Notes: generated from the sequence alone by a model not told the origin. DNA of 64,000 bases from UBA3839 sp963627995 (GCA_963627995.1 CAVGCV010000006.1:52182-116181), one strand, 5' to 3'; positions 8,307 to 16,807 are shown, numbered from the stretch's first letter. Translations and numbers: made by a program.

Positions 8307-9704
8307 TCAGAAGTGGGTGGAGCGGATGCGCCAGGGCTGCGGATAGAGGTTGTTGGCGCGTGTGCCGAGGTTCTTGACGAAGCCCAGCGGAACGCCCCCG
8401 TAGGTGGCGACGACGTAGCCGCGCGGCGCGCCGGGGGGCAGGACGATGCTTTCCGCGCGGAGGTAGGCGAGGGCTTGCGGGAGCGGCAGCTCGGCGGCGG
8501 GGAAGGCGCCGGGGTTCAGCTCGTCGCTCATGGCGAGGCTGTGGGCGGGCTGCAGCTGCGCCGTCCCGTGGCTGCGGTTGCCCAGCGCGGTGGCGAGGGT
8601 GATGCCGTGGTGTACGACGCGGAGCGACCGCTGGGCCGCCCGGAGCGCGTCGGCGTGGGCCTTGGGGAACGCCGAGAAGGCGGTGCCTCCGCCGCTTGGA
8701 GCGATGGTGAAGTCGTCGGCGTGCAAAATCCACTGCGACAGCTCCTTGTGCGTTGCGTTCTCGCTGTCGCGCTCTTTCCTCCCGCGCGTGGGCCGGGGGC
8801 GCGCCGCGTCGCCGTGCTTGCGGAGGACGGAGAGGTAGAAGCCCTCGCCGCGCGTGCGGTGGGGGAGGAATCGGTAGGCGGGGAAGGTGTGGCCGGGGAG
8901 GAGGCAGCCCGCGACGTTCCACTCGGGGCGGAGGGGCACGCCGAGGATGTCGGCGCCCAGCTCGCGCGCGATCCACGCGGTGTTCTCCTCGTTCTCGCGC
9001 GTGTTGTAGGTGCAGGTGCTGTACACGAGCAGCCCGCCGGGGCGCAGGCAGGGCCAGATGTCGCGCACGATGCCGCGCTGGCGTTCGGCGCACATCCGCA
9101 CGGCCTGCGCGCTCCACTCGCCCGCGGCGTTCGGGTCCTTGCGGAACATTCCCTCCCCGGAGCAGGGCGCGTCGCACAGCACGAGGTCGAAGGAGAGCCC
9201 CGCGCGCTGGAAGTCGGCGGCGTGGTTCTGCGTGACGATTGTGCCGGGCGCCCCCCACTTGGTGAGGTTCTCGGCCAGGATGTTGGCGCGCTGGCGCACG
9301 GGCTCGTTCGCCACGAGGAGCGAGCCGGCGGGCAGCCGCTGGAGCAGGAGGGTGGACTTGCCGCCGGGCGCGGCGCAGAGGTCGAGCGCGGCGAGCGGCG
9401 CGCCGGCGCCGGGCGCCGGCGCGAGGGTGGGGAGGAGGGTGCGCAGCACGTGGTCGAGGAACATGCTCGAGGCCTCCTGCACGTAGTAGCGTCCGGCGTG
9501 GAGGAGCGGGTCGGCCGTGAAGGCCGGCCGCTCGTGGAGGTAGCGCCCGGTGGGGCACCAGGGCACGCGCTGCGCCTCGGGCTGCTCGTCGCGGCAGCGG
9601 ACGGAGACGGGCGGGGGCTGGAGGAGCGCCAGCCGGAGTGCGCTGAATTCGTCGGGGCCGAGCAGCGCGGTCATCTGCTCGGCGAAGTCGGTGGGTAGCT
9701 GCAT
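8307..9704 (-). CDS. RsmF/NOL1-NOP2-Sun family rRNA cytosine-5 methyltransferase
   Basis: Likely S-adenosylmethionine-dependent m5C methylation of 16S rRNA. The 465-residue protein shows the SAM-binding LDLCAAPGGKST, the catalytic-loop motif DAPCSGEGMFRKD and the second cysteine motif YSTCTYNTRENEE, in the order of the family. The last 130 residues form the PUA-like domain seen in RsmF-type enzymes. The frame stays open to 9737, but a start there would sit inside the -7 box at 9735-9742, so the ATG at 9704 (MQLPTDFAEQM) is preferred. Which cytosine is modified cannot be told from sequence. Confidence 0.92.
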   Translation of the reverse strand: MQLPTDFAEQMTALLGPDEFSALRLALLQPPPVSVRCRDEQPEAQRVPWCPTGRYLHERPAFTADPLLHAGRYYVQEASSMFLDHVLRTLLPTLAPAPGAGAPLAALDLCAAPGGKSTLLLQRLPAGSLLVANEPVRQRANILAENLTKWGAPGTIVTQNHAADFQRAGLSFDLVLCDAPCSGEGMFRKDPNAAGEWSAQAVRMCAERQRGIVRDIWPCLRPGGLLVYSTCTYNTRENEENTAWIARELGADILGVPLRPEWNVAGCLLPGHTFPAYRFLPHRTRGEGFYLSVLRKHGDAARPRPTRGRKERDSENATHKELSQWILHADDFTIAPSGGGTAFSAFPKAHADALRAAQRSLRVVHHGITLATALGNRSHGTAQLQPAHSLAMSDELNPGAFPAAELPLPQALAYLRAESIVLPPGAPRGYVVATYGGVPLGFVKNLGTRANNLYPQPWRIRSTHF

Positions 9705-9734
9705 GGCGTGTCGTCGGGAGTTGCGTTTTGGGCG

Positions 9735-9742
9735 CAAAATTA
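9735..9742 (-). promoter_or_regulatory. -7 box of the rRNA methylase gene
   Basis: Minus-strand TAATTTTG, 30 nt before the ATG at 9704. It rules out the upstream in-frame start at 9737. Confidence 0.55.
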
Positions 9743-9806
9743 GCCAAATGCGCTCGCATTTGTCGCTTTTCGCGGCTGAAAAGCGCCGGATTGGCGGAAA
9801 ATGCGC

Positions 9807-9814
9807 TATCTTTG
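9807..9814 (+). promoter_or_regulatory. -7 box of the first Lrp/AsnC gene
   Basis: TATCTTTG, 49 nt before the ATG at 9864. The -33 region is weak. Confidence 0.5.
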
Positions 9815-9863
9815 TGAATGTCTATCCGCACTGCGTGGCAGTCGGACTTAAAAGGAAATACGT

Positions 9864-10334
9864 ATGGGAAACATTGTGTTGGACGAGCTCGACCGCAAGA
9901 TTCTCGGCATGATTGCCGGCAATGCGCGCGTGCCGTTCCTTGAGGTGGCGAGGGAGTGCAACGTGTCGGGCGCGGCCATCCACCAGCGCATACAGAAGCT
10001 CACGGGCATGGGCGTGATACGCGGGTCGCAGTACTGCCTCGACCCGGAGAAGATGGGGTACGAGACGTGTGCCTACATCGGGCTTTACCTGAAGGACCCG
10101 AGCAGCTTCGACGCCGTGGCCGCCGCGCTGGAGAGGATTCCGCAGGTCGTCGAGTGCCACTACACGACGGGCGGCTACGATATGTTCATCAAGCTCTACG
10201 CGCGCAACAACCACGACTTGCTCGACATCATTCACGACCGCCTGCAGCCGCTCGGCCTGTCGCGCTCGGAGACCATCATCAGCTTCAACGAGAAGATAAG
10301 GCGGCAGGTTCCGCCGCCAGGCGCGGGAGACTGA
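9864..10334 (+). CDS. Lrp/AsnC family transcriptional regulator
   Basis: A 156-residue cytoplasmic DNA-binding protein. Residues 6-60 form the AsnC-type helix-turn-helix (LDELDRKILGMI, VARECNVSGAAIHQRI) and residues 70-145 the RAM effector-binding domain (VVECHYTTGGYDMFIKLYA), which usually binds amino acids and drives oligomerisation. The effector is unknown. Its last 50 nt overlap the 3' end of the opposite-strand phosphatase gene at 10285-10334, so the two transcripts are antisense at their ends. It differs clearly in sequence from the second Lrp gene at 16944. Confidence 0.93.
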   Translation: MGNIVLDELDRKILGMIAGNARVPFLEVARECNVSGAAIHQRIQKLTGMGVIRGSQYCLDPEKMGYETCAYIGLYLKDPSSFDAVAAALERIPQVVECHYTTGGYDMFIKLYARNNHDLLDIIHDRLQPLGLSRSETIISFNEKIRRQVPPPGAGD

Positions 10335-10857
10335 CGCGCACGACGCTGCCGTAGGGCGGCACGTGGGCGAGCGCGTCGGCGAAGCGGCACGTCCCGGCGT
10401 AGACCTGGGCGAGGGCCAGCACGCCGCCGTGGGCGAAGACGGCCACGCGCTCGTGCGGCGCGCGCCGCACGTCGTCGATGAAGCTGTCCACGCGGGCGCG
10501 CTGGTCGGCCAGGCTGTCTCCGCCTGGTGCGCGGCGGGTGTGGAAGTCGCCGCACCAGCGCGCGAAGCGCGGGTCGCTGGCGTAGAGGTCGCCGTAGGAT
10601 TTCATCTCCCACTCTCCGAAGTTGAACTCGCGCACGCGCGCGTCGACGCGCGCGTCGGGGTAGCCGCAGTAGCGCGCCAGCCGGCGCGCGCGGGTGAGTG
10701 GGCTGGTGTATACCGCGTCGAAGCGGATGCCGGCGATTTGCATCCGCGTGGCCTCGGCCTCCTGCTCGAAGGTGTCGCTGAGCGCCACGTCGGTCAGTCC
10801 GTAGCACGTGCCGGGCGGCACGGCCACGCTTGTGTGGCGGATGAAGTAGATGTCCAT
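10285..10857 (-). CDS. Histidine phosphatase family protein, CobC (alpha-ribazole phosphatase)-like
   Basis: A 190-residue phosphoglycerate-mutase-like phosphatase. It starts MDIYFIRHTSV, carrying the catalytic RH pair (Arg7-His8), then GTCYGLTDVAL, a pattern typical of CobC-type enzymes that remove phosphate from alpha-ribazole phosphate in cobamide assembly. The second catalytic histidine lies in VAVFAHGGVLA and the acidic residue in REFNFGEWE. No cobalamin genes are nearby, so the substrate is inferred from family resemblance only. Its 3' end overlaps the Lrp gene by 50 nt on the other strand. A -7 box lies 68 nt upstream. Confidence 0.85.
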   Translation of the reverse strand: MDIYFIRHTSVAVPPGTCYGLTDVALSDTFEQEAEATRMQIAGIRFDAVYTSPLTRARRLARYCGYPDARVDARVREFNFGEWEMKSYGDLYASDPRFARWCGDFHTRRAPGGDSLADQRARVDSFIDDVRRAPHERVAVFAHGGVLALAQVYAGTCRFADALAHVPPYGSVVRVSLPRLAAEPAALSSR

Positions 10858-10924
10858 GTCTGTCGGTGGGTGCGCGCGCGGAGGGCGGCCGGCGCTGTGC
10901 TGGGCGTGCCGCCGCGCATGCGTG

Positions 10925-10932
10925 CAAAGGTA
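10925..10932 (-). promoter_or_regulatory. -7 box of the CobC-like gene
   Basis: Minus-strand TACCTTTG upstream of the ATG at 10857; the -33 region is not a clean match. Confidence 0.5.
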
Positions 10933-10994
10933 GGTTTTTTGCGGAAAAGGGGGAAATCGCCGCTCCGATATTCCCGTATGTGTGGGGAAATGGC

Positions 10995-11002
10995 TAACTT
11001 TG
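10995..11002 (+). promoter_or_regulatory. -7 box of the AspT-like transporter gene
   Basis: TAACTTTG. It predicts an unusually long 5' leader of about 107 nt that contains the hairpin at 11015-11080. Confidence 0.55.
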
Positions 11003-11014
11003 CGCCTGCTTTGT

Positions 11015-11080
11015 CCTCCCGCCCCGCGCGGCGGCCGGCGGCCCGCTGCCTTTGTCCGGGTTGCCGCGCGCGGCGGGAGG
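11015..11080 (+). promoter_or_regulatory. GC-rich hairpin in the transporter 5' leader
   Basis: CCTCCCGCC (11015-11023) pairs perfectly with GGCGGGAGG (11072-11080), with more GC pairing inside. It is followed 8 nt later by a short T-stretch (CCTTTTCC), so it could be an attenuator or a stabilising leader structure. No known riboswitch is recognised. Confidence 0.4.
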
Positions 11081-11113
11081 CCACGGCCTTTTCCTTAAAG
11101 ATTCGTTTCTTTT

Positions 11114-12829
11114 ATGCATTGGTTAGTTGACTTGGTCACCGACGGCACGGCGATTACGCACATCGTTTTCCTCTACGCCTTGGTGATTTCGGTGGGCGTG
11201 CTCCTCGGGAAGTTGAAAATCGGGAGCATCTCGCTCGGCGTGACGTTCGTGCTGTTTGTCGGCATCGCGGTGGGGCACGTCCTGCACCAGGGCGTGGAGC
11301 ACTGGGGGTTCACGCCGGAGCCTGTGAACGTGCTGAACTTCGTGCAGGACTTCGGGCTCATCCTCTTCGTCTATTCCGTCGGCCTGCAGGTGGGGCCGTC
11401 GTTCTTCACCTCGCTGAAGGGCAACGGCGTGAAGCTGAACATCGCCGCCGCGCTGATTGTCGCGCTGAACATCGCCGTGATGCTCACGCTCTACTACTGC
11501 TTCATGGACACGTCGGACCCCACGAAGCTCCCCATGATGGTGGGCGTGCTGTGCGGGGCGGTGACCAACACGCCGGGCCTGGGTGCGGCGAATGCCGCCC
11601 TGGAGCAAATCGGCGCGGGGCATTTCGGCGGCTCCATCCCGGTGATTGCGAACGGCTATGCCTGTGCTTATCCACTGGGCGTGCTGGGCATCATCGGCGG
11701 CATCATACTGATCCGCTACATCTTCCGCGTGAACTTCAAGAAGGAGGAGCAGGACTTTGAGCAGCACAACAGCAATCATGCGGCCATGAAGCCCCACCTG
11801 ATGCACGTGGAGGTGGGCAACCCGTCGATGGACGGCAAGACGCTGCTGCAGGTGCACGACTACCTGGGGCGCGACTTCGTGTGCTCGCGGCTGCTGCACG
11901 ACGGCCACGTGGTGCTCCCGAACAAGGACACGAAGCTCTACGTGGGCGACACGATGTTCGTGGTGTGCGCGGAGGACGACTGCGAGGCCATCGTCGCGTT
12001 CATCGGCAAGTGCGTCACCGTGGAGTGGGACAAGCAGGATTTCCCCATGGTGAGCAAGAAGCTGCTGGTGACGAAGGACAGCGTGAACGGCAAGGCGCTG
12101 GGCTCGCTCCACCCGTCGAGCATGTACGGGGTGAACGTGACGCGCCTCTTCCGTTCCGGCTTTGAGCTGTTCGCCTCCCCCAACGTGCTGCTGCAGGTGG
12201 GCGACCGGCTCACCGTGGTGGGGCCGCAGGACGCGGTGGAGCGTTTCGGAAGCAAGATTGGGAACAACGCGGACCGCCTCGACAAGCCCAACCTCATCAC
12301 CATATTTTTCGGAATACTGGCGGGCATCGTCTTCGGCTGCATGGAGTTCGACGTGGGCATGTCCATGCCCGTGAAACTCGGACTGGCGGGCGGCCCGCTG
12401 ATTGTCGCCATCCTGGTGGGGCGCTTCGGCTTCAAGCTCCACCTCGTGGCGTACACCACGACGTCGGCTTCCATGATGATCCGCGACATCGGGCTCGTCC
12501 TGTTCCTGGCCAGCGTGGGCATCAAGGCTGGCGGCAACTTTGTGGAAACCATGATGAACGGCGGCAGCCAGTATGTGCTGTTCGGCTTCCTCATCACGAT
12601 TGTCCCGCTGCTGCTGGTGGGCGTGTTCGCGCGAATATACTACAAGCAGAACTATTTCCTCATCATGGGCATGCTCGCGGGCGCGACGACCGACCCTCCG
12701 GCGTTGGCCTATTCGACGTCCGCCGCCAACAACGACATACCTTCGGTGGGCTACAGCACAGTCTATCCGCTGTCGATGTTCCTCCGCATCGTGAGCGCGC
12801 AGGTCATCATTCTCCTGCTCTGTGCGTAG
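11114..12829 (+). CDS. AspT/YidE-family transporter with two TrkA-C domains
   Basis: A 571-residue inner-membrane protein. Two homologous membrane halves (about residues 10-200 and 385-570) flank a soluble segment with two TrkA-C/RCK-C domains (about 225-290 and 310-375, each ending in a VGDxxxVV-type strand). This is the layout of the aspartate:alanine exchanger family and of the uncharacterised YidE/YbjL proteins. Motif pairs such as GVLCGAVTNTPGLGAAN and GMLAGATTDPPALAYS are the repeated signature of each half. The substrate is probably an organic acid or amino acid but cannot be named. The downstream permease gene follows within a few nucleotides. Confidence 0.9.
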   Translation: MHWLVDLVTDGTAITHIVFLYALVISVGVLLGKLKIGSISLGVTFVLFVGIAVGHVLHQGVEHWGFTPEPVNVLNFVQDFGLILFVYSVGLQVGPSFFTSLKGNGVKLNIAAALIVALNIAVMLTLYYCFMDTSDPTKLPMMVGVLCGAVTNTPGLGAANAALEQIGAGHFGGSIPVIANGYACAYPLGVLGIIGGIILIRYIFRVNFKKEEQDFEQHNSNHAAMKPHLMHVEVGNPSMDGKTLLQVHDYLGRDFVCSRLLHDGHVVLPNKDTKLYVGDTMFVVCAEDDCEAIVAFIGKCVTVEWDKQDFPMVSKKLLVTKDSVNGKALGSLHPSSMYGVNVTRLFRSGFELFASPNVLLQVGDRLTVVGPQDAVERFGSKIGNNADRLDKPNLITIFFGILAGIVFGCMEFDVGMSMPVKLGLAGGPLIVAILVGRFGFKLHLVAYTTTSASMMIRDIGLVLFLASVGIKAGGNFVETMMNGGSQYVLFGFLITIVPLLLVGVFARIYYKQNYFLIMGMLAGATTDPPALAYSTSAANNDIPSVGYSTVYPLSMFLRIVSAQVIILLLCA

Positions 12830-12833
12830 CGGC

Positions 12834-13562
12834 ATGATGGACGGCGTTCTTGGGTATATGTCGCAGTCGGCGGAGGCTCCTCTGCTGACTGCTTTCGTTC
12901 TTGGCCTGTTTGTGGCGGTGAATCCGTGCCAGCTCGCCATCAGCGTGTCGGCGCTGGCGTTCGTCGTGCGCGGCGACACGTCGCGGCGGCGGATGCTGGC
13001 TGGCGGCGCGCTCTACGCGCTGGGGCGCGCGTCCGCCTATGCCGCGCTGGGCGTGCTGCTGGTGCTCGCGCTGTCGGAAGGCGGAACGGCGCTCTCGCGG
13101 ACGGGCGGCGCGGGCTGGATGCGCGCCGCGTCCGAAGCGGTGGAGGCGGCGCTGCCTTACGCACTGCTGGCGGTTGGCTTTTTCTTCCTTGTCCGCGCGT
13201 TCCACCGCCACCACCACGACGGCTCGTGCCACAACAGCGGGCGCATCATCCGCCGGCGCGGCAGGCTCGGCGCGTTTCTGCTCGGCGCGCTGCTGGCGCT
13301 GGTGTTCTGCCCGGAGAGCGCGGTCGTTTACTTCGGCGTGATGCTTCCGCTGGGCTGCGCCTCGTCGGCGGGCGCGCTGGTGCCGGTGGCGTTTGCCGTC
13401 GGCGCGATGCTGCCGGTGCTGCTGCTGGCTTACCTGTTTGCCATGGCCGTGCGCCGCGCGCGCCGTTTCGCCCTCCGCATGGAGCATTTCCAGCAGTGGC
13501 TCAACGCCTTGTCGGCACTTCTTTTCCTCGCCCTGGGCGTGCTCCTGCTGCTGGCCGGCTGA
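12834..13562 (+). CDS. DsbD/CcdA-like membrane permease (ArsG/UreH-like)
   Basis: A hydrophobic protein of about 242 residues with six or more predicted membrane helices. It carries the NPCQLAISVSALAF motif early and a second cysteine in LVFCPESAV, the paired Pro-Cys arrangement of the DsbD/CcdA transmembrane family and its relatives (ArsG-type efflux, UreH-like). A His-rich loop (HRHHHDGSCH) between the halves suggests metal or redox contact. A GTG at 12822 is also in frame and overlaps the upstream stop; the ATG at 12834 is preferred. Probably cotranscribed with the upstream transporter. Real function (thiol relay or efflux) is open. Confidence 0.75.
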   Translation: MMDGVLGYMSQSAEAPLLTAFVLGLFVAVNPCQLAISVSALAFVVRGDTSRRRMLAGGALYALGRASAYAALGVLLVLALSEGGTALSRTGGAGWMRAASEAVEAALPYALLAVGFFFLVRAFHRHHHDGSCHNSGRIIRRRGRLGAFLLGALLALVFCPESAVVYFGVMLPLGCASSAGALVPVAFAVGAMLPVLLLAYLFAMAVRRARRFALRMEHFQQWLNALSALLFLALGVLLLLAG

Positions 13563-13752
13563 CCGGCCTGCACACCCGACTTTTCAAATCCGCGCAAGGC
13601 TGTCCACGGGGTTCTGCGTAAGTGGGTGATAATCGGTGCGAACATGCGGAATTATTAAAGCCGTTGCTTTTACAAAACTGCATATTTTGTTGTATGCCAG
13701 ATTGTTATTGATTTTTTCTATTTGCGCTGTAAAAAACATTTCTTTCCGTTTT

Positions 13753-13779
13753 TTTGCTTGGTTTTATTCCTTACCTTTG
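13753..13779 (+). promoter_or_regulatory. Promoter abutting the HU-CCDC81/SPOR gene
   Basis: TACCTTTG (13772-13779) ends 4 nt before the ATG at 13784, so a leaderless transcript is likely. The nearest TTTG (13753-13756) is 15 nt upstream, shorter than the usual 19-21. Confidence 0.6.
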
Positions 13780-13783
13780 CAAT

Positions 13784-14788
13784 ATGATTACACTGGCAAG
13801 GCATATAGAGACGTTGCTGCTGGACCACGACTGCGTTGTCGTTCCCGGGTTTGGCGGCTTCCTGGCCAACTATTGTGAGGCGGAAATGGAAGAGGGGCAG
13901 AGAGAAAGTGCCATCCAAGTGCCTTACCGGCTGTTGCGCTTCAACCCGTCGCTGCAAGACAACGACGGACTGCTCGTACATTCGTACATGCAGGCGTATG
14001 ACACGGCCTACCCCCGCGCGGAGAAACAGATGCGCATGGAGGTGGACTGCATGCGCGAGCGGCTCACCCTGGAAGGCACGTACCTGCTGGAGCGGGTGGG
14101 GCGGCTTAGCATGGACATCGAAGAACGCGTCACATTCGAGCCCGACGAGAGCGCGCTGGTCACGCCCTCGCTCTACGGGCTGCGTCCGCTGGCGTGCCGC
14201 TCGCTGGCCGACTTGGAGCAGGAGCGCGTGCTGAAGGAGGCTTTGGCCGAGACGACGGTCGTGCCGGTGGTTCGCGCCTCCAGGAAGAAAGAGGAGAAAA
14301 AGGACGGGCTGGTGCTGCACATCCACCAACGCTGGCTCGATGTCGCCATCTCGGCAGCCGCCGCCCTGGTGATATTCTTTGCGGTGTCTTATTCCACCGA
14401 GTGCGGACTTCGCGAGGCGGACATTTGCGTCGCAGGCGTCGTCTCGCCGTCCACAGCCCACGTGAAGGCTGCGCCGCAAGCGCAGGGCCGGCGCGCGGCG
14501 GCGGTGGAGGCACGGCAGCCGGAGGTCTCCGTGCCGGCCTCCCCGGAGGAAACGGCGTCCGCCTACACGATTGTGCTGGCGAGCTACGTTACGAGGGAGA
14601 ATGCGGAGGCGTTCATTGCAAACTTGGCAAAGAAAGGTTTCGGACACGCCCGTTTCGTCGGGGCGGGGAAGGCGAGCCGCATAGAGTATGCGGGCTACGC
14701 CACGGCCAACGACGCGGCCAACGCGCTCCGCGCGCTCCGCAACGAATGTCCCGACTTCGCGGAGGGATGGGTGAAGCCTTGTGATTGA
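13784..14788 (+). CDS. HU-CCDC81 domain and SPOR domain membrane protein
   Basis: A 334-residue protein. Residues 1-130 look like the tandem bacterial CCDC81-type HU domains (MITLARHIETLLLDHDCVVVPG, then LERVGRLSMDIEERVTFEP). One membrane helix follows at about residues 195-215 (LDVAISAAAALVIFF), and a C-terminal SPOR domain at about 260-330 (YTIVLASYVTRENAEAFI). Such proteins in Bacteroidetes put a DNA-binding-like domain in the cytoplasm and a denuded-glycan-binding SPOR domain in the periplasm, suggesting a tie between nucleoid and septum; that is inference. The start at 13784 is set by the -7 box, although the frame is open from 13754. The FHA gene follows at once. Confidence 0.82.
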   Translation: MITLARHIETLLLDHDCVVVPGFGGFLANYCEAEMEEGQRESAIQVPYRLLRFNPSLQDNDGLLVHSYMQAYDTAYPRAEKQMRMEVDCMRERLTLEGTYLLERVGRLSMDIEERVTFEPDESALVTPSLYGLRPLACRSLADLEQERVLKEALAETTVVPVVRASRKKEEKKDGLVLHIHQRWLDVAISAAAALVIFFAVSYSTECGLREADICVAGVVSPSTAHVKAAPQAQGRRAAAVEARQPEVSVPASPEETASAYTIVLASYVTRENAEAFIANLAKKGFGHARFVGAGKASRIEYAGYATANDAANALRALRNECPDFAEGWVKPCD

Positions 14789-14790
14789 GT

Positions 14791-15324
14791 ATGAAGAGGG
14801 TGAGGTGTCCGAAGTGCGACCGCTATGTCGTGTTCGACGAAACGCAGTACGAGCCGGGGCAGGACTTGGTGTTCGTGTGCGCGCACTGCAAGAAGGAATT
14901 CGGCATACGCATCGGGACGTCGAAGCTGGCGGGCATCCACAGCGAGCGGACGCTGGACGAGCGCGAGTTCGACCGCGACTTCGGCAGCATTGTGGTGGTG
15001 GAAAACCGGTTTGCGTTCAAGCAAGTCATTCCGCTCGATTTCGGCGAGAATGAATTTGGCCGCTACATGAAAGGCACGAACATCAACAAGCCGATAGAGA
15101 CGCGCGACCCCAGCGTCGATACTTTTCACTGCGTGATCAGCGTGACGCGCGCGAAGAACGGAAAGCTGTGCTACACGTTGCGCGACGCGCCGAGCAACAC
15201 GGGGACGTTCTGCATGGACAAGCTTCTCCGCGACAACGAACGCCTGACGATTCGCGAGGGCGACATCATTACGATTGGCGCGACGACCATGATTCTGCGG
15301 ACCGCGCAGGACGTGCAGCCGTAG
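14791..15324 (+). CDS. Zinc-ribbon plus FHA domain protein
   Basis: A 177-residue cytoplasmic protein. An N-terminal zinc ribbon (CPKCDRYVVF ... CAHCKKEF) is followed by an FHA phosphothreonine-recognition domain at about residues 85-170, with GRYMKGTNINKP, the TFHCVISV strand and NTGTFCMDK matching its usual loop order. It starts 2 nt after the stop of the SPOR gene, so the two are surely one operon. It may read Ser/Thr phosphorylation linked to the division/envelope protein upstream, but no kinase is in the window. The ATG at 14791 is chosen over an in-frame TTG at 14785. Confidence 0.82.
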   Translation: MKRVRCPKCDRYVVFDETQYEPGQDLVFVCAHCKKEFGIRIGTSKLAGIHSERTLDEREFDRDFGSIVVVENRFAFKQVIPLDFGENEFGRYMKGTNINKPIETRDPSVDTFHCVISVTRAKNGKLCYTLRDAPSNTGTFCMDKLLRDNERLTIREGDIITIGATTMILRTAQDVQP

Positions 15325-15365
15325 CGCGGATTAGGAGGGTAAACGGCGGACTGAAAAGAAAAGGA

Positions 15366-15410
15366 AAACGGACGGCCGCCCTGTCAGCACGACAGGGCGG
15401 CCGTCCGTTT
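15366..15410. terminator. Bidirectional terminator between FHA and SpmAB genes
   Basis: A perfect 20-bp stem (AAACGGACGGCCGCCCTGTC and its complement) with a 5-nt AGCAC loop, with A-rich and T-rich borders on both sides. It serves the two convergent genes. Confidence 0.9.
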
Positions 15411-15494
15411 GGTGCGCTTCCCGCATGCTCCCGCGCCCGTCGGGCGCAGATGCTGCTGCGCGCCGTCGGCCGCGGCAGTACGCTTCCGCCACAT

Positions 15495-16730
15495 TCAGTC
15501 GTGGAAGAAAAAGTAGCTGAAGAGTATCGCGGCCACGATGCCGGCCAAGTCTGCCAGCAGTCCGCACGCAACGGAGTAGCGGTATTTCTTGATTCCGACG
15601 CTGCCGAAGTAGATGGCAAGTATGTAGAAAGTGGTGTCGGTGCTTCCCTGCAGCACGCTCGCCAAGTGTCCCACGAACGAATCCGCTCCGTGCGTGCTCA
15701 TCGCCTCGAGCATCATGCCGCGCGCCCCGCTTCCGTTGAGCGGCTTCATCAGGGCGACGGGCAGCGCGGCGACGAAGTCGCTGTTGAGCCCGCAGAGTTC
15801 CACCAGCCAAGACGTTCCGTCCTGCAGCAGCTCCAGCGAGCCCGAAGCCTTGAACACGCCGATGGCCGCGAGTATGGCCACGCAGTAGGGGATGATGCTC
15901 ACGGCCACATGGAATCCGCCCTTCGCTCCCTGTATGAACGAGTCGTAGACGTTCAGCCTCCGCCGCCAGCCGGCAACCAGGAACGTCACGATGGTCCCCA
16001 GGATGAGAATGCTGGTCAGCAGCCGGCAGAAGCTCTGCACGTTTTCCTCGCTCATTCCGTAGATAGCCCAAAAAAGGCTGGCCACCAATGCGCCGACGGC
16101 GGCAAACATTACCACGAACGCCTTTCGAAAAAGGTTGATGCGCTGGTAAAGCGATACCGCCAGGACGCCGACCAGGGTGGAGCACATGGTTGTCAAGAGC
16201 AGGGGGATAAATACATCGGTCGGGTCTGCCGACCCCATTTGAGCGCGGTAGGCCATGATGCTGACGGGGATGATGGTCAGTCCCGACGTGTTCAGCGTAA
16301 GGAACATTATCATCGGGTTGCTCGCCGTGTCCTTTTTTTCGTTCAGTTCTTGCAACTCCTGCATGGCTTTCAGTCCGCACGGCGTGGCGGCGTTGTCCAG
16401 CCCGAGCATGTTGGCGGCGACGTTCATGAAGATGGAGCCGAGCGCGGGATGGTTTCTCGGTATGCCGGGAAAGAGTTTCGACAGCACTGGGCTCAGCGCT
16501 TTGGCGAGTTTGGCCACCAGCCCGCTGTCTTCCCCCACTTTCAGAAGCCCCATCCACAGGGTGAGCGTCCCCGTCAGCCCCAGCGTCATTTCGAACGCCA
16601 TCTTCGACATTTCAAAAGTGGAGTCCATCATCGAGGGCATCGCCTCGGTGTCCCCGATGAAAATCAAGCGCACGACTCCCACCACCGCACCGATGATGAA
16701 GAGCGCAAGCCAAATGTAGTTGAGTGCCAT
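15495..16730 (-). CDS. SpmA-SpmB fused nucleoside-recognition (Gate) membrane protein
   Basis: A 411-residue polytopic membrane protein joining the two halves that are separate SpmA and SpmB proteins in spore formers. The first half (residues 1-200) has MALNYIWLALFIIGAVVG and MNVAANMLGLDNAATPCG, and the second half (230-411) has GAKGGFHVAVSIIPYCVAILAA. Both carry the Gate (nucleoside recognition) domain. In a non-sporulating Bacteroidales its job is unknown; small-molecule transport across the inner membrane is the usual guess. The ATG at 16730 is preferred to 16766, since the longer form only adds a charged leader before the first helix. Confidence 0.88.
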   Translation of the reverse strand: MALNYIWLALFIIGAVVGVVRLIFIGDTEAMPSMMDSTFEMSKMAFEMTLGLTGTLTLWMGLLKVGEDSGLVAKLAKALSPVLSKLFPGIPRNHPALGSIFMNVAANMLGLDNAATPCGLKAMQELQELNEKKDTASNPMIMFLTLNTSGLTIIPVSIMAYRAQMGSADPTDVFIPLLLTTMCSTLVGVLAVSLYQRINLFRKAFVVMFAAVGALVASLFWAIYGMSEENVQSFCRLLTSILILGTIVTFLVAGWRRRLNVYDSFIQGAKGGFHVAVSIIPYCVAILAAIGVFKASGSLELLQDGTSWLVELCGLNSDFVAALPVALMKPLNGSGARGMMLEAMSTHGADSFVGHLASVLQGSTDTTFYILAIYFGSVGIKKYRYSVACGLLADLAGIVAAILFSYFFFHD

Positions 16731-16807
16731 AAAAAAACAAGTGATGCGCGCCGGACGGCGCTTCATGCGGCGGACAGAAACCGTCCGTGCCCTGGTGTTG
16801 CTGGCGG

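Noticed and set aside
11123..12979. Minus-strand open frame of over 600 codons opposite the transporter
   Set aside because: His/Arg/Glu-rich antisense translation without motifs; the plus strand encodes a complete AspT/YidE-type protein.
13563..13783. Possible small RNA in the AT-rich gap before the HU-CCDC81 gene
   Set aside because: I looked for 6S, SRP, RNase P and tmRNA-like features and saw none; there is no terminator.
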